Below are positions 26,749 through 37,140 of a stretch of 64,000 bases of DNA, piece by piece (positions within the stretch are counted from its first letter, which is position 1; the number at the start of each line of letters is the position of its first letter). The translations under genes and the position numbers were made by a program. This DNA comes from Polynucleobacter sp. MWH-Berg-3C6 (GTDB lineage Bacteria > Pseudomonadota > Gammaproteobacteria > Burkholderiales > Burkholderiaceae): contig NZ_JACVPN010000003.1 in the NCBI RefSeq assembly GCF_018881855.1, forward strand, positions 1 through 64,000, given 5' to 3'. A model generated the notes under the pieces. It had not been told where the DNA came from. It ran no database searches and saw only the letters and a program-made list of their open reading frames with translations.

Positions 26749-27423
26749 ATGAGTGCAATAGATCCAAAGCAGGCAGAACAAGAAGAGTTGGTTGCTGAGT
26801 GGTTGAGATCAACCCCTGGCTTCTTCGATCGCTATGCCGATCTCTTTAATGAGATTCGCATCAAGCATCCGCATGAGGATCGCACGATCTCATTACAAGA
26901 GCGTCAGATGACAGTATTGCGCACTCAAAATCAAGAGCTCAATCGTCGCTTAAGTGAGATGCTGCACTTTGGTAGCCGTAACGATAAAACTCAACAAAGC
27001 TTGGTTGCCTGGTTGTTGCGCTTAATGAAGGCCAACAATAAGGCTGATGTTGAAGGTGCAATTACTTCTGGATTAGCTGAGGTATTTGAGGTTGAGTCTG
27101 CTCAATTATTGTCACCAAATTCTGCATTTGGCCCTTGGGTAGATACGCCGCTGTGTGGTTCTGCGAAAGAGTTAGCTGCCGCCAGTGTTGATTTACTGGC
27201 CAGTCAAACCACCATTGATCCAAGCTGGCAAAGCATGGTCGCTATTGGCCTGCCGCTAGGTAAGAGTATTGGTGCCGTTCAATCACCAGCAGTATTGCTC
27301 TTAGCAAGCAAGGATGAAACGCGCTTTACCGCTGATATGGGCGCGTTCTATTTGCGCCAGATTGCTGAACTAACTGCTGCAGCTCTGGATCGTATCCAGG
27401 CTTATGAAATTACCAGCGACTGA
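26749..27423 (+). CDS. DUF484-family protein
   Basis: 224 residues. The N-terminal segment VAEWLRSTPGFFDRYADLFNEIRIKHPH and ERQMTVLRTQNQELNRRL coiled region are typical of DUF484, with a GAF-like domain behind (about 90-220). The function is unknown, but this family is repeatedly found just before xerC. Here its 3' end overlaps xerC by 20 bases. It starts 11 bases after gatB. Confidence 0.9.
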   Translation: MSAIDPKQAEQEELVAEWLRSTPGFFDRYADLFNEIRIKHPHEDRTISLQERQMTVLRTQNQELNRRLSEMLHFGSRNDKTQQSLVAWLLRLMKANNKADVEGAITSGLAEVFEVESAQLLSPNSAFGPWVDTPLCGSAKELAAASVDLLASQTTIDPSWQSMVAIGLPLGKSIGAVQSPAVLLLASKDETRFTADMGAFYLRQIAELTAAALDRIQAYEITSD

Positions 27424-28405
27424 TCTTCATCCACTTGTGCAGGAGTATCTGCATGAGTTGCATGTATTGCGTCAACTCTCGCCGCATACCCTTAAAGCGT
27501 ATGGCATGGATTTGAGCGATCTCCAAAATTTTGCCCTTGAAGATTCCATTGATTTATTAAAAGTTAGTAATGGCCATGTGCGCCGTTGGGCTGGCCGTTT
27601 GCATTCCAAAGGAAAGTCTTCTAGAAGCATTGCTAGAGCGCTTTCAGCATGGCGTGGTTGGTACGACTGGTTAACGGAGAAAGATGCGAGGCGAGATGCC
27701 CGTGCTGGCAAAGTGACCAGCAATTTGGTGGCCAATCCAGTGGATGATGTAAAGGCCCCTAAGCGCCTAAAGTCACTACCTAAGGCCTTGTCAGTTGAGC
27801 AGGCTCTCTCCTTGGTGAATCAAGCCGTCAAAGAGGCACAAGAGAAGAAAGATTTGGAATCTATCCGGGATGCAGCCATTATTGATTTGCTGTATTCCTC
27901 AGGATTACGTCTTTCAGAGCTATTGGGTATTGATGTGATGCAAAGTAGAGATCGTCAAAATGAATCTGCGGGTTGGTTGGATTGGGATGCGGCAGAAGTG
28001 ACGGTTTTGGGTAAGGGTGGCAAGCGGCGCTCGGTGCCGGTCGGCATCCCCGCAATGCAGTCTCTGAATGTCTGGCGGCAGATCCGAGACACCAGTAGTT
28101 TTGCTGAGCAATCCAATGCACTTTTTTTATCTGCAACTGGAAAGCGCCTATCACCCCGCACGGTTCAAGCGCGCCTGCGCACTTTAGCAATGCGCGCAGG
28201 CTTACCTACTCATGTACACCCTCACATGATGCGCCACAGTTTTGCTAGCCATGTCCTGCAATCCTCACAGGATTTGCGAGCAGTACAAGAAATGCTGGGG
28301 CATGCCAGCATTGCCAGCACCCAGATTTATACCTCTTTAGATTTTCAGCACCTCGCTCAGGCATACGATAAAGCGCATCCACGTGCAAAGGCTGGTAAAG
28401 GCTGA
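27404..28405 (+). CDS. xerC: Tyrosine recombinase XerC
   Basis: 333 residues that, with XerD, resolve chromosome dimers at dif. The N-terminal SAM-like core-binding domain (about 10-95) is followed by the catalytic domain, with Arg169, Lys204/207, His274, Arg277 (HMMRHSF), His300 (LGHAS) and nucleophile Tyr309 all present. Slightly longer than E. coli XerC (298) because of an insertion before the catalytic domain (about 95-125). Overlaps the DUF484 gene. Confidence 0.93.
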   Translation: MKLPATDLHPLVQEYLHELHVLRQLSPHTLKAYGMDLSDLQNFALEDSIDLLKVSNGHVRRWAGRLHSKGKSSRSIARALSAWRGWYDWLTEKDARRDARAGKVTSNLVANPVDDVKAPKRLKSLPKALSVEQALSLVNQAVKEAQEKKDLESIRDAAIIDLLYSSGLRLSELLGIDVMQSRDRQNESAGWLDWDAAEVTVLGKGGKRRSVPVGIPAMQSLNVWRQIRDTSSFAEQSNALFLSATGKRLSPRTVQARLRTLAMRAGLPTHVHPHMMRHSFASHVLQSSQDLRAVQEMLGHASIASTQIYTSLDFQHLAQAYDKAHPRAKAGKG

Positions 28406-28474
28406 GGAACTCGGTAAGATAGTGGGTTTCCCGCTTTGGGAATGCATTAGTTCTAGATTTTGATTGGATCATTC

Positions 28475-29533
28475 ATGGCATTAATTCCGGTAACCATTCT
28501 GACTGGCTTTTTAGGAAGCGGCAAAACGACTTTGCTCAAACATATTCTCACGGAAGATCATGGCAAAAAAATTGCTGTGATTGAAAACGAGTTCGGCGAA
28601 GAGAATATTGACAACGACATCTTGGTTCAAGATCACGAAGAAAATATTGTGCAGATGAGCAATGGTTGTATTTGCTGCACCATTCGTGGCGATCTGGTTG
28701 AGGCTTTGAATGAGCTATGGGAGCAACGCAAAGATAAGAAGATCAGTTTTGATCGTGTTGTGATTGAAACAACCGGTGTAGCTAACCCTGGCCCAGTAGC
28801 CCAGACATTCTTTATGGATGATGACGTTGCTGACCATTATGTTTTAGATGCTGTTGTAACCCTGGTGGATGCTAAGCATGGCCCACATCAGTTAAATGAG
28901 CATGAGGAAGCACAGCGTCAAGTCGGCTTTGCTGACCAGATCTTTATTACCAAGACCGATCTAGTAACGCCAGCTGAAGTTGAGACTTTGCGTAAACGAC
29001 TAATGCATATGAACCCAAGAGCTCCCATTACAGGAATTTCTAAGGGGGTTGTGCCTCTCGATGCAGTGTTAGATCTCAAGGGTTTTAATCTGAATGCTAA
29101 GTTGGATATTGACCCTCATTTCTTGGAACAGGAAGATCATGATCATGAGCATTGTGGCCACGATCACAGTCATGACCATGATCACAGTGCTTGCGGCCAT
29201 GACCATAGCCATGATCATCACGGCCATGCAGGGCATACAGATCGCATCCAATCCTTCGTTTTTCGTAGTGATAAACCCTTTGACCACAAAAAATTGGAAG
29301 ACTTCCTGGGGGGCATTTTGGAGGTCTTTGGCGAAAAGATGCTGCGCTATAAAGGCGTGCTCTATGTGAAGGGAAGCAACCGAAAAGTGGTGTTCCAGGG
29401 GGTTCATCAGATGATGGGTAGCGATATGGCTGGTCCATGGGGTACTGAGCCCAAGCAAACCCGGATGGTCTTCATAGGCATTGATTTGCCTAAGGACACC
29501 CTACTGGCTGGGCTTGAAGGATGTTTGGTCTAG
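28475..29533 (+). CDS. CobW/COG0523-family GTP-binding metallochaperone
   Basis: About 352 residues from ATG 28475. The GTPase domain has the P-loop GFLGSGKTT (11-19), the metal-binding CxCC motif at Cys65-Cys67-Cys68 and TKTD as the base-recognition motif. A histidine-rich metal-binding loop (about 222-254, mostly HD/H repeats with two Cys) precedes the CobW C-terminal domain. Such proteins (ZigA/ZNG1/YjiA group) deliver zinc to client proteins; which client is unknown. The next gene is dksA, whose zinc finger is degenerate. No Zur-like site was seen upstream. Confidence 0.88.
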   Translation: MALIPVTILTGFLGSGKTTLLKHILTEDHGKKIAVIENEFGEENIDNDILVQDHEENIVQMSNGCICCTIRGDLVEALNELWEQRKDKKISFDRVVIETTGVANPGPVAQTFFMDDDVADHYVLDAVVTLVDAKHGPHQLNEHEEAQRQVGFADQIFITKTDLVTPAEVETLRKRLMHMNPRAPITGISKGVVPLDAVLDLKGFNLNAKLDIDPHFLEQEDHDHEHCGHDHSHDHDHSACGHDHSHDHHGHAGHTDRIQSFVFRSDKPFDHKKLEDFLGGILEVFGEKMLRYKGVLYVKGSNRKVVFQGVHQMMGSDMAGPWGTEPKQTRMVFIGIDLPKDTLLAGLEGCLV

Positions 29534-29564
29534 GAAGATTCGGGTACAATCCGCGGCCACGGTC

Positions 29565-29585
29565 AATATTGATAAATATTGATAA
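29565..29585 (+). repeat. Tandem 11-bp repeat upstream of dksA
   Basis: ATATTGATAAA-type units are repeated twice back to back (about 29565-29585), just downstream of a -10-like TACAAT (29545-29550). The location in the dksA leader suggests a protein-binding site or RNA element; nothing more can be said. Confidence 0.4.
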
Positions 29586-29645
29586 AAGAGCTGTAAAAGT
29601 TTGGCAGAATGAGGCAATAATGCTTCAAATCTAGGAAAGAATGAG

Positions 29646-30134
29646 ATGACGGTGAAAACAGCAACAAAACCAGCGGCTACTACAAAAGCAAGTAGCAAAG
29701 CTGCGAGCCCTAAGGTTGTAAAGGGCGCACCTTTAACTGAGGCGGAATTGCTCAAAATGTCTGATAAGGACTACATGAGTGCTGCACAGTTAAATTTTTT
29801 CCGTCAAAAATTACTGACTCTTAAAGAAGATATCCTGAAGAATGCTTCAGAGACTACCGAGCATCTTCGTGAAAATATTTTGGTGCCAGATCCAGCTGAT
29901 CGTGCAACGATTGAAGAAGAGCATGCATTGGAATTACGTACACGTGATCGTGAGCGTAAGTTGCTTAAAAAAGTTGAGCAAGCTTTGGCTCGCATCGAGT
30001 CTGGTGACTATGGTTGGTGCGAAGAAACTGGTGAGCCAATCGGCTTGAACCGTTTAATTGCAAGGCCTACAGCCAATCTATCTCTTGAAGCTCAAGAGCG
30101 TCGTGAACTCCGCCAAAAATTATTTGGCGAATAA
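29646..30134 (+). CDS. dksA: RNA polymerase-binding factor DksA with degenerate zinc finger
   Basis: 162 residues that bind the secondary channel of RNA polymerase and mediate the stringent response. The coiled-coil tip DPADRA (Asp82, Asp85, Ala87) matches the functional DxxDxA of E. coli DksA, and EEEHALELRTRDRERKLLKK follows. The zinc finger keeps only one of four Cys: Cys125, then Thr128, Ser146 and Ala149 at the other ligand positions (GWCEETGEP ... NLSLEAQ). Such CxxT-type proteins are known to work without zinc. AGGAAAGA precedes the ATG; argB follows after 12 bases. Confidence 0.93.
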   Translation: MTVKTATKPAATTKASSKAASPKVVKGAPLTEAELLKMSDKDYMSAAQLNFFRQKLLTLKEDILKNASETTEHLRENILVPDPADRATIEEEHALELRTRDRERKLLKKVEQALARIESGDYGWCEETGEPIGLNRLIARPTANLSLEAQERRELRQKLFGE

Positions 30135-30146
30135 ATTTTATTTGCG

Positions 30147-31049
30147 ATGACCAAGCAATTACCTGCACTTAGTGATATCTCGCCTTTGTTAAAGGCGGAG
30201 ATTCTTGCTGAAGCTTTACCTTACATTCGCGCGTATCACGGTAAGACTATCGTGATTAAGTACGGTGGAAACGCCATGATTGAAGAGCGCCTCAAAGAAA
30301 GTTTTGCGCGCGACGTCATCTTGCTGAAGTTGGTTGGCATGAATCCTGTTGTGGTTCACGGCGGCGGCCCACAAATTGATGAGGCCTTGAAAAAAATCGG
30401 CAAGACTGGAACCTTTCTTCAGGGTATGCGTGTGACCGATGAAGAAACCATGGAAGTGGTGGAGTGGGTTCTGGGCGGTGAAGTACAGCAAGATATCGTC
30501 ATGCTGATTAATCACTTTGGTGGACAGGCTGTTGGCTTGACTGGTAAGGATGGCGGCTTAATTCATGCCAAGAAAATGATGATTCCTAGCGACACAGAGC
30601 CAGGCAAGAAATTGGATATCGGTTTTGTGGGTGAAATTGAGGCGATTAATCCAGCGGTAGTGAAAGCTTTGCAAGATGATGCTTTCATTCCCGTGATCTC
30701 GCCAATTGGCTTTAGTGCTGAGGGTCAGGCTTACAACATCAATGCTGACTTAGTGGCTGGCAAGATGGCTGAAATCTTGCACGCAGAGAAATTGGTCATG
30801 ATGACTAATATTCCTGGAGTCATGGATAAAGATGGCAAGCTGTTAACCGACTTAACAGCAAGAGAAATTGATGCCTTGTTTGCTGACGGTACGATCTCTG
30901 GCGGCATGTTGCCTAAGATTTCTTCTGCACTAGACGCTGCGAAAAGTGGTGTTAATTCAGTACACATCATCGATGGCCGTATTGAACACTCCTTATTGCT
31001 AGAAATTCTGACCGAGCAAGCGTTCGGTACGATGATTCGTTCGAGGTAA
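30147..31049 (+). CDS. argB: N-acetylglutamate kinase
   Basis: A 300-residue amino-acid kinase that phosphorylates N-acetyl-L-glutamate in arginine synthesis. Visible blocks: VIKYGGNAM (ATP lysine), VHGGGPQID (substrate glycine loop), [10 protein letters not shown] and [11 protein letters not shown]. The long N-terminal helix (residues 9-30) is the extension that makes the arginine-sensitive hexameric form, so feedback inhibition by arginine is likely. Second gene of a dksA-argB-slmA-metX-metW-ampG unit. Confidence 0.96.
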   Translation: MTKQLPALSDISPLLKAEILAEALPYIRAYHGKTIVIKYGGNAMIEERLKESFARDVILLKLVGMNPVVVHGGGPQIDEALKKIGKTGTFLQGMRVTDEETMEVVEWVLGGEVQQDIVMLINHFGGQAVGLTGKDGGLIHAKKMMIPSDTEPGKKLDIGFVGEIEAINPAVVKALQDDAFIPVISPIGFSAEGQAYNINADLVAGKMAEILHAEKLVMMTNIPGVMDKDGKLLTDLTAREIDALFADGTISGGMLPKISSALDAAKSGVNSVHIIDGRIEHSLLLEILTEQAFGTMIRSR

Positions 31050-31057
31050 GTAAATAC

Positions 31058-31708
31058 ATGCGCGAATCTTTGCAGACGGCAGATATCGACGACAGCAGCG
31101 CTGAAGCTGGTAAGGCGCGTAAGCGCCCACGTCCTGGTGAGCGTCGCCTGCAGATTTTGCAAGTGCTCGCCGAGATGTTGCAAAACCCCAAGGGTGAGCG
31201 CGTCACAACAGCGGCCTTGGCTGCCAAAATTCAAGTATCTGAAGCTGCCCTTTATCGCCATTTCGCTAGTAAAGCGCAGATGTTTGAAGGGCTTATTTCT
31301 TTTATTGAGCAAACTGTCTTTGGCTTGATCAATCAGATCAATCAAAAAGAAGAATCTGGACTTGCTCAAGCTCGTGGAATTTTGCAAATGCTTTTGTTCT
31401 TCGCAGAGAAGAATCCTGGCATGACCCGAGTGCTATTGGGCGATGCCTTATTGCAAGAAGACGATCGTTTACAAGAACGTATTACGCAGGTTCTAGATCG
31501 TGTTGAAGCTTCATTGAAACAGGCGCTTCGAATTGCCCAGACCCAAGGTGGTGCCTGGGCTCAGGTTGGTCAAGAAGAAGTCAGCATTCGTGCTGCTATG
31601 TTGATGAGTTTTATTTTGGGTCGTTGGCATCGATTTGCCCGCAGCGGCTTTAAGAAATTGCCAACCGAAGCTTCTGATATTAGTTTGCGCATCCTCCTCT
31701 CAGAATGA
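31058..31708 (+). CDS. slmA: Nucleoid-occlusion TetR-family protein SlmA
   Basis: A 216-residue TetR-fold protein. The N-terminal [16 protein letters not shown] ... [37 protein letters not shown] is the SlmA DNA-binding domain, and the dimer region follows. SlmA bound at its chromosomal sites blocks FtsZ assembly over the nucleoid. Its ATG lies 8 bases after argB and its stop overlaps metX by 4 bases. An ordinary metabolic TetR regulator is the alternative, but the helix-turn-helix sequence favours SlmA. Confidence 0.88.
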   Translation: MRESLQTADIDDSSAEAGKARKRPRPGERRLQILQVLAEMLQNPKGERVTTAALAAKIQVSEAALYRHFASKAQMFEGLISFIEQTVFGLINQINQKEESGLAQARGILQMLLFFAEKNPGMTRVLLGDALLQEDDRLQERITQVLDRVEASLKQALRIAQTQGGAWAQVGQEEVSIRAAMLMSFILGRWHRFARSGFKKLPTEASDISLRILLSE

Positions 31709-32844
31709 GCGAGCTACACCTCTCTAGAAATACTATCCACTTTGCCGAGCCCCTGCCTTTGCAGAGTGGCGCCATGTTATCTAGCTACGACTTGGTTATT
31801 GAAACCTACGGCAAACTCAATGCCGATAAAAGCAATGCAGTTTTAATTTGCCATGCGCTCAATGCTTCTCATCATGTAGCTGGTCCTAGTCCCGATAATC
31901 CACAGGATATCGGCTGGTGGGACAACATGATTGGTCCCGGTAAGCCAGTAGATACAAATCATTTTTTTGTGATTGGTGTAAATAATTTGGGTTCTTGCTT
32001 TGGTTCCACTGGGCCAATGAGTATTAATCCAGAAAACAGCAAGCCTTATGGTGCGGACTTTCCAGTGATCACGGTTGAAGATTGGGTGAACACCCAGGCA
32101 CGCCTTGCTGATAAGTTAGGTATTCGGAAGTTTGCTGCAGTCATGGGCGGCAGCCTGGGCGGTATGCAGGCAATGGCTTGGGCGATTCAGTTTCCTAAGC
32201 GCTTAGATCACTGCGTGGTGATTGCCTCTACTCCTAAATTGAGCGCGCAAAATATTGCGTTTAATGAAGTAGCACGTAATGCCATTTTGTCAGACCCTGA
32301 TTTTCATGGCGGTAATTACTACGAGCATGGCGTAGTGCCAAAGCGGGGCTTGCGTTTAGCGCGCATGGTGGGTCATATCACCTATTTGTCTGATGATGAT
32401 ATGGCTGAAAAATTTGGGCGCGAATTACAGCGCCCTAATGGTGAATCTAATGACTACCGCTTTAGCTTTGATGTGGAATTTGAAGTTGAAAGCTATTTAC
32501 GTCATCAAGGTGATAAGTTCTCAACTTACTTTGATGCCAATACTTATTTGCTGATTACTCGTGCCTTGGACTACTTTGATCCATCGCGTCGCTATGACGG
32601 AAGTCTGAACCGCGCTTTAGCAGAGGTGCATGCTAAGTTCTTAGTAGTGAGCTTTTCAACAGATTGGCGATTCCCGCCAAATCGTAGTCGTGAGATCGTA
32701 CAGTCTCTCTTGAGCAATAAGAGTGAAGTGACTTATGCAGAGATCGATGCTCCTCATGGTCATGATGCATTCCTATTGGATGATGAGCGTTATCACAATT
32801 TAGTAAGAGCCTATTTTGCGCAAATGCTGGAGGCTCAGGCATGA
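31705..32844 (+). CDS. metX: Homoserine O-acyltransferase MetX
   Basis: A 379-residue alpha/beta-hydrolase-fold acyltransferase acting on L-homoserine at the start of methionine synthesis. The nucleophile Ser150 lies in [10 protein letters not shown], and the Asp and His of the triad lie in STDWRFPP and [10 protein letters not shown]. Whether acetyl- or succinyl-CoA is used in this clade cannot be told reliably from sequence by eye. Overlaps slmA by 4 and metW by 4 bases. The metX-metW pair is typical of Proteobacteria that lack metA. Confidence 0.93.
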   Translation: MSELHLSRNTIHFAEPLPLQSGAMLSSYDLVIETYGKLNADKSNAVLICHALNASHHVAGPSPDNPQDIGWWDNMIGPGKPVDTNHFFVIGVNNLGSCFGSTGPMSINPENSKPYGADFPVITVEDWVNTQARLADKLGIRKFAAVMGGSLGGMQAMAWAIQFPKRLDHCVVIASTPKLSAQNIAFNEVARNAILSDPDFHGGNYYEHGVVPKRGLRLARMVGHITYLSDDDMAEKFGRELQRPNGESNDYRFSFDVEFEVESYLRHQGDKFSTYFDANTYLLITRALDYFDPSRRYDGSLNRALAEVHAKFLVVSFSTDWRFPPNRSREIVQSLLSNKSEVTYAEIDAPHGHDAFLLDDERYHNLVRAYFAQMLEAQA

Positions 32845-33434
32845 GCAATATTAATAAGCGCGCAGACTTTGCGGCCATTGCTAACTGGATTTCTCCCAAT
32901 AGTCAGGTGCTCGACTTGGGTTGTGGCGATGGCAGTTTCTTGGAGTTCTTGCAGAAACAAAAACCTGTTCATTGCTATGGCGTAGAGATTGATGATGTGC
33001 GTGTTTTATCTTGCGTACAAAAGGGCCTGAATGTAATTCAGCAAGACTTAGAGGGCGGCCTAGCGCTTTTTGAAGACAATAGTTTTGATACCGTAGTGCT
33101 CTCACAAACATTGCAAACTATTCATCAAACCGAAAAGATCTTGCGTGAAGTAGTTCGTGTCGGTAAAGAGTCCATCGTATCTTTCCCGAACTTTGGTCAC
33201 TGGTCACATCGTTTGGCAGTAGGGCTTGGTCGTATGCCAGTGTCAAAGAGCTTGCCATATCAGTGGTACAACACACCCAATGTGCGCGTACTCACTGTGG
33301 ATGATTTTGAGAAGCTAGCTTCCAGTCTTGGTCTCAAAGTGATTGATCAATGCATCTTGCATGATGGTCAGCCAGTGACCTTGATGCCTAATTTCTTTGG
33401 TAGCTTGGCGCTATTCCGCGTCCGTAGCGCCTAG
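32841..33434 (+). CDS. metW: Methionine biosynthesis protein MetW
   Basis: A 197-residue SAM-dependent methyltransferase-fold protein ([14 protein letters not shown], then [15 protein letters not shown]). MetW is encoded next to metX and is needed for MetX activity in several proteobacteria; its own methyl acceptor is unclear. It ends in [11 protein letters not shown], where the ampG reading frame opens. Coupled to metX by an ATGA overlap. Confidence 0.92.
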   Translation: MSNINKRADFAAIANWISPNSQVLDLGCGDGSFLEFLQKQKPVHCYGVEIDDVRVLSCVQKGLNVIQQDLEGGLALFEDNSFDTVVLSQTLQTIHQTEKILREVVRVGKESIVSFPNFGHWSHRLAVGLGRMPVSKSLPYQWYNTPNVRVLTVDDFEKLASSLGLKVIDQCILHDGQPVTLMPNFFGSLALFRVRSA

Positions 33435-33438
33435 AACC

Positions 33439-34758
33439 GTGCTGAAAGCAGCGCAGTCTTGGCTTGCTGATTTTCGAGTTTATCTCGAATGGCCTTGTCT
33501 TCGAATGTTGTTCCTCGGCTTTTCTGCTGGCCTACCTCTTTTATTAATTCTCGGAACACTGAGCTTTTGGTTACGTGAGGCCGGAATTGATCGCAGCACT
33601 ATTGGCTACTTAACTTGGGTTGGACTCATTTATGCATTCAAGTGGATGTGGGCTCCACTAGTTGATCGCTTGCAAATTCCCCTATTAACGAAATTATTTG
33701 GCCGGCGTCGTAGTTGGTTGCTATTTGCACAAGCACTCATCATTGTTGGCCTCGTAGGAATGTCTACGCTTGATCCTAAGCTAGCCCTGAACTCAGTTGT
33801 TTGGTGCGCTTTATTGGTGGCGTTTGGTTCAGCTACACAAGACATCGCATTAGATGCATTCCGGATTGAATCAGCTAATAGTGATCATCAGGCAGCCTTA
33901 GCGGCTACATATCAAACAGGTTACCGATTGGCTTTGATCTGGTCAGGCGCCGGTGTCTTATGGCTAGCGGCTAGGGCTGAGACAGGCAGCGGCTATGATG
34001 CAGGTGCTTGGCAATTTGCTTATTTATGCATGGCCGCATCTATTGGGGTTGGAGTGATCACCACTCTTTTAAGTAAAGAGCCGGTGCAAATTCAGTTAGC
34101 AAAAGCGCGCAATGTTAAAGCATGGCTACATCAAACCTTGATTGAGCCATTTGCTGAGTTTCTGACACGCTATCGCTGGCACGCAGTGTTGATTTTGTCT
34201 TTAATTGCCGTCTATCGTATTAGCGATGTGGTCATGGGCATTATGGCTAACCCATTTTATGTTGATATGGGCTACACCAAGGATGAAGTGGCGGCAGTGA
34301 GTAAAGTATTTGGTGTTGTCATGACTTTGGCGGGAGCTTTTGTAGGCGGCGTGCTCACCTTAAGATTCGGTGTGTTGCGTATTTTGTTTGTGGGTGCGGT
34401 GTTATCTGCAGTTAGCAATTTATTATTTGCTTGGTTGGCAACGCAAGGCCATGATCTACATGGCTTGATTTGGGTAATCTCTGCCGATAATTTAAGTTCA
34501 GGCATTGCCAGTGCGGCATTCATCGCCTTTTTATCTGCCCTAACGAATATCCGTTATTCAGCAACGCAATACGCCTTGTTTAGTTCGATGATGTTGCTCT
34601 TGCCCAAATGGTTGGCTGGCTTCTCAGGAGTCTTTGTGGATACTTTTGGGTATCAAGCATTCTTCTTCGGAACGGCTATTATTGGCGCCCCTGTTCTACT
34701 ATTGATTTGGGCAACCATTCATTTCAAAATTGTTCAGATCAAAAAAGAAGATGAGTAA
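33439..34758 (+). CDS. ampG: AmpG-type muropeptide permease (MFS)
   Basis: About 439 residues and 12 to 14 membrane helices. The segments FLGFSAGLPLLLILGTLSFWLREAGID and VGLIYAFKWMWAPLVDR are the AmpG signature; AmpG imports GlcNAc-anhydroMurNAc peptides from the periplasm for peptidoglycan recycling. The GTG at 33439, five bases after the metW stop, is the most likely start; an upstream in-frame ATG (33397) lies inside metW. Last gene of the dksA-metW unit. Confidence 0.88.
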   Translation: MLKAAQSWLADFRVYLEWPCLRMLFLGFSAGLPLLLILGTLSFWLREAGIDRSTIGYLTWVGLIYAFKWMWAPLVDRLQIPLLTKLFGRRRSWLLFAQALIIVGLVGMSTLDPKLALNSVVWCALLVAFGSATQDIALDAFRIESANSDHQAALAATYQTGYRLALIWSGAGVLWLAARAETGSGYDAGAWQFAYLCMAASIGVGVITTLLSKEPVQIQLAKARNVKAWLHQTLIEPFAEFLTRYRWHAVLILSLIAVYRISDVVMGIMANPFYVDMGYTKDEVAAVSKVFGVVMTLAGAFVGGVLTLRFGVLRILFVGAVLSAVSNLLFAWLATQGHDLHGLIWVISADNLSSGIASAAFIAFLSALTNIRYSATQYALFSSMMLLLPKWLAGFSGVFVDTFGYQAFFFGTAIIGAPVLLLIWATIHFKIVQIKKEDE

Positions 34759-34776
34759 TTTCCCAGTCTCAGTTAT

Positions 34777-35559
34777 TTAAAGCTTCCAGTCGTAATCTAC
34801 GATAAGCGGTGCGTGGTCTGAAAACTTTTCATCTTTGTAAACACTCGTTTTTTTGGCAGTATCAGCAATACCTGGTGTGCTAATGTGATAGTCAATACGC
34901 CACCCCACATTCTTAGCATAGGCTTGGCCACGATTGCTCCACCAGGTGTAACAAGACTCTCCTGCTTCAGGTTCCAATTTGCGATACACATCTACATAGC
35001 CAACCTGATCAAATAAGTTAGTAAGCCATGCCCGCTCTTCTGGCAAGAAACCGGAGTTTTTGAGATTGCCTTTCCAGTTCTTGAGATCAATTTCATGATG
35101 GGCAATATTGACGTCACCGCAGAGCACAATTTCTTGGCCTGAGTTTTTGAGCTTGATGAGGTGAGGCAAGAAGCTGTCGAGATAGCGATATTTAGCCTCT
35201 TGGCGCTCGGGCGAGCTTGAGCCTGATGGTATATAAACCGAAATCACCGAAAGCCCCTTATAGCGAGCTTCCACATAGCGCCCCTCAGCATCAAACTCTG
35301 CGTTGCCATAGCCGTATAAGACCTCATCTGGTTTATGGGGCGTATAGATGCCACAGCCGCTGTAGCCTTTTTTCTCGGCATGGTGAAAATAACCATGCAT
35401 ACCATCTGGATTGAGAATGGCGTCTTCTAGGTCATCGCGTTGGGCCTTCAGCTCTTGCATGCAGATGAAGTCCGCTTTTTGCTTAATGGCCCAGGGTAGA
35501 AAGCCTTTTTTGACTGCTGAACGGATACCGTTGAGGTTCGCTGAAATGATGCGTAACAT
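34777..35559 (-). CDS. xthA: Exodeoxyribonuclease III
   Basis: A 260-residue AP endonuclease/3'-5' exonuclease of the XthA type for base-excision repair. Catalytic blocks: [15 protein letters not shown] with the metal-binding Asn, MQELKA (Glu), [13 protein letters not shown] [12 protein letters not shown] (Asp/Asn) and the final [10 protein letters not shown] (Asp-His). Single gene convergent with ampG and divergent from pyrE across 8 bases. Confidence 0.95.
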   Translation of the reverse strand: MLRIISANLNGIRSAVKKGFLPWAIKQKADFICMQELKAQRDDLEDAILNPDGMHGYFHHAEKKGYSGCGIYTPHKPDEVLYGYGNAEFDAEGRYVEARYKGLSVISVYIPSGSSSPERQEAKYRYLDSFLPHLIKLKNSGQEIVLCGDVNIAHHEIDLKNWKGNLKNSGFLPEERAWLTNLFDQVGYVDVYRKLEPEAGESCYTWWSNRGQAYAKNVGWRIDYHISTPGIADTAKKTSVYKDEKFSDHAPLIVDYDWKL

Positions 35560-35567
35560 GTAGGCCT

Positions 35568-36236
35568 ATGAGCTCAAATAATTCAAATCAAGATAACTTT
35601 ATTCGTTTTGCCTTAGAGGCAAAGGTTTTGTCCTTCGGGGAGTTTAAAACTAAAGCGGGGCGACTCTCGCCTTATTTTTTTAATGCGGGCGGATTTAATG
35701 ATGGTGCACGCTTAAGTGCACTGGGTCGTTACTATGCCAAGGCCTTACAGGAATCCAATATTCAGTTCGACATGCTCTATGGCCCTGCCTACAAAGGAAT
35801 CACACTAGCAGCAGCTACTGCTATCGCATTAGCTGACAACGGTATGAATGTTCCTTATGCCTACAACCGTAAGGAAGCTAAAGACCACGGCGAGGGTGGC
35901 TCATTGGTGGGCGCCCCCGTTAAAGGCAAAGTAGTGATTATTGATGACGTTATTTCTGCCGGTACTTCAGTCCGAGAATCGGTTGACCTAATTCGTGCTG
36001 CAGGCGCTGAGCCAGCGGCAGTGTTGATTGCATTGGATCGGATGGAGCGCTCAGGCAATGCAATTGAAATTGGCGATAAGTCCGCAGTGCAGGCTGTTGA
36101 GCAAGAGTTTGGTTTGCCGGTGATTGCAATTGCAAACTTAGCCGGCCTGATGTCTTTCTTAACTTCTTCTAGCGATGCGCAGTTAACAAACTATCTGCCC
36201 GCGGTAAAAGCTTACCGCGAAAAATATGGCATTTAA
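35568..36236 (+). CDS. pyrE: Orotate phosphoribosyltransferase
   Basis: 222 residues, converting orotate and PRPP to OMP in pyrimidine synthesis. The PRPP-binding motif [17 protein letters not shown] and the loop [17 protein letters not shown] (catalytic Lys) are complete, as is [11 protein letters not shown]. The 3' end overlaps the convergent dapF gene by 4 bases. Confidence 0.96.
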   Translation: MSSNNSNQDNFIRFALEAKVLSFGEFKTKAGRLSPYFFNAGGFNDGARLSALGRYYAKALQESNIQFDMLYGPAYKGITLAAATAIALADNGMNVPYAYNRKEAKDHGEGGSLVGAPVKGKVVIIDDVISAGTSVRESVDLIRAAGAEPAAVLIALDRMERSGNAIEIGDKSAVQAVEQEFGLPVIAIANLAGLMSFLTSSSDAQLTNYLPAVKAYREKYGI

Positions 36237-37129
36237 ATCGTTGTTTCGCCTTCAAAGACAGTAACTGCAGGCCCGGTCATGATGACCGGCTGGGCAACGT
36301 TATTAATCATTCCACCCCAGGCAATTTGAAGATCGCCACCGCGGGTATGCACTTTGACGGGTGAGGCTAGAAGACCTCTGCGAATCCCTGAGACTACCGC
36401 TGCACAGGCGCCAGTGCCGCAAGCCAGAGTTTCTCCAGCACCACGCTCGTAGACGCGTAACTTGATTTCATTGCGATTAAGCACTTGCATATAGCCAGCA
36501 TTCACTCTTTTGGGGAACGCTGAATATTGTTCAATTTCAGGGCCCTCCTCAAGAACAGGGGCGCTCTCAACATCCACAACAACTTGCACAGCATGTGGGT
36601 TGCCCATTGAAAGTACGCCAATAAAACTATCGTGAGTCGCAGGGCGACTTAAGGGAAGTGCGTAAAGCGTTTCTTGAAACTCTTGCATGCTGGCCAACCC
36701 ATTTGCAGTAAAGGGAATATGACTATGCTCAAAAATGGGCGCGCCCATATCCACCTCTACTTGGCCATCAGGATGTGACTTGAGCGTAAGCACAGTGTGC
36801 GCAACTTCAACACGCAATGGATTTTTACTTGATAAACCTTGATCCAATACGAAGCGCACAAAGCAACGTGAGCCGTTACCGCATTGTTCCACTTCGCCAC
36901 CATCGGCATTAAAAATCCGGTAACGAAAGTCAGCGTCAGGACGAGTCGCTTTTTCAACAATCAGAATTTGATCTGCGCCAATACCAAATTGACGATGTGC
37001 TAATGCCTGCCATTGCTCACGTGTAATAGAGCCAAGGTCTTGATCAATGCCATTGAGCACAATGAAATCATTGCCAGCACCATGCATTTTGGTGAAGCGC
37101 AGTTTGCGTGTTGGTAAAAGTGTGCTCAA
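36233..37129 (-). CDS. dapF: Diaminopimelate epimerase
   Basis: A 298-residue epimerase forming meso-diaminopimelate for lysine and peptidoglycan. The two catalytic cysteines lie in [10 protein letters not shown] and [11 protein letters not shown], and the N-terminal [15 protein letters not shown] is diagnostic. Third gene in a minus-strand run that begins with two LpxL-family genes upstream (38056, 37141), with 11 bases to its neighbour. Confidence 0.97.
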   Translation of the reverse strand: MSTLLPTRKLRFTKMHGAGNDFIVLNGIDQDLGSITREQWQALAHRQFGIGADQILIVEKATRPDADFRYRIFNADGGEVEQCGNGSRCFVRFVLDQGLSSKNPLRVEVAHTVLTLKSHPDGQVEVDMGAPIFEHSHIPFTANGLASMQEFQETLYALPLSRPATHDSFIGVLSMGNPHAVQVVVDVESAPVLEEGPEIEQYSAFPKRVNAGYMQVLNRNEIKLRVYERGAGETLACGTGACAAVVSGIRRGLLASPVKVHTRGGDLQIAWGGMINNVAQPVIMTGPAVTVFEGETTI

Positions 37130-37140
37130 AATATTTCCGC

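Noticed and set aside
28405..28474. Possible Zur operator before the CobW gene
   Set aside because: No TGTTATAnnATAACA-like palindrome is present in the 70 bases upstream.
29069..29458. Long antisense and alternative frames with Met/His repeats, and a repeat-rich DNA stretch
   Set aside because: They are the mirror of the His-rich loop of the CobW protein, whose repeated CAT/CAC-GAT codons create open frames in other phases.
30731..31387. 218-codon minus-strand frame over argB-slmA
   Set aside because: Spans two well-identified genes in antisense and shows no domain.
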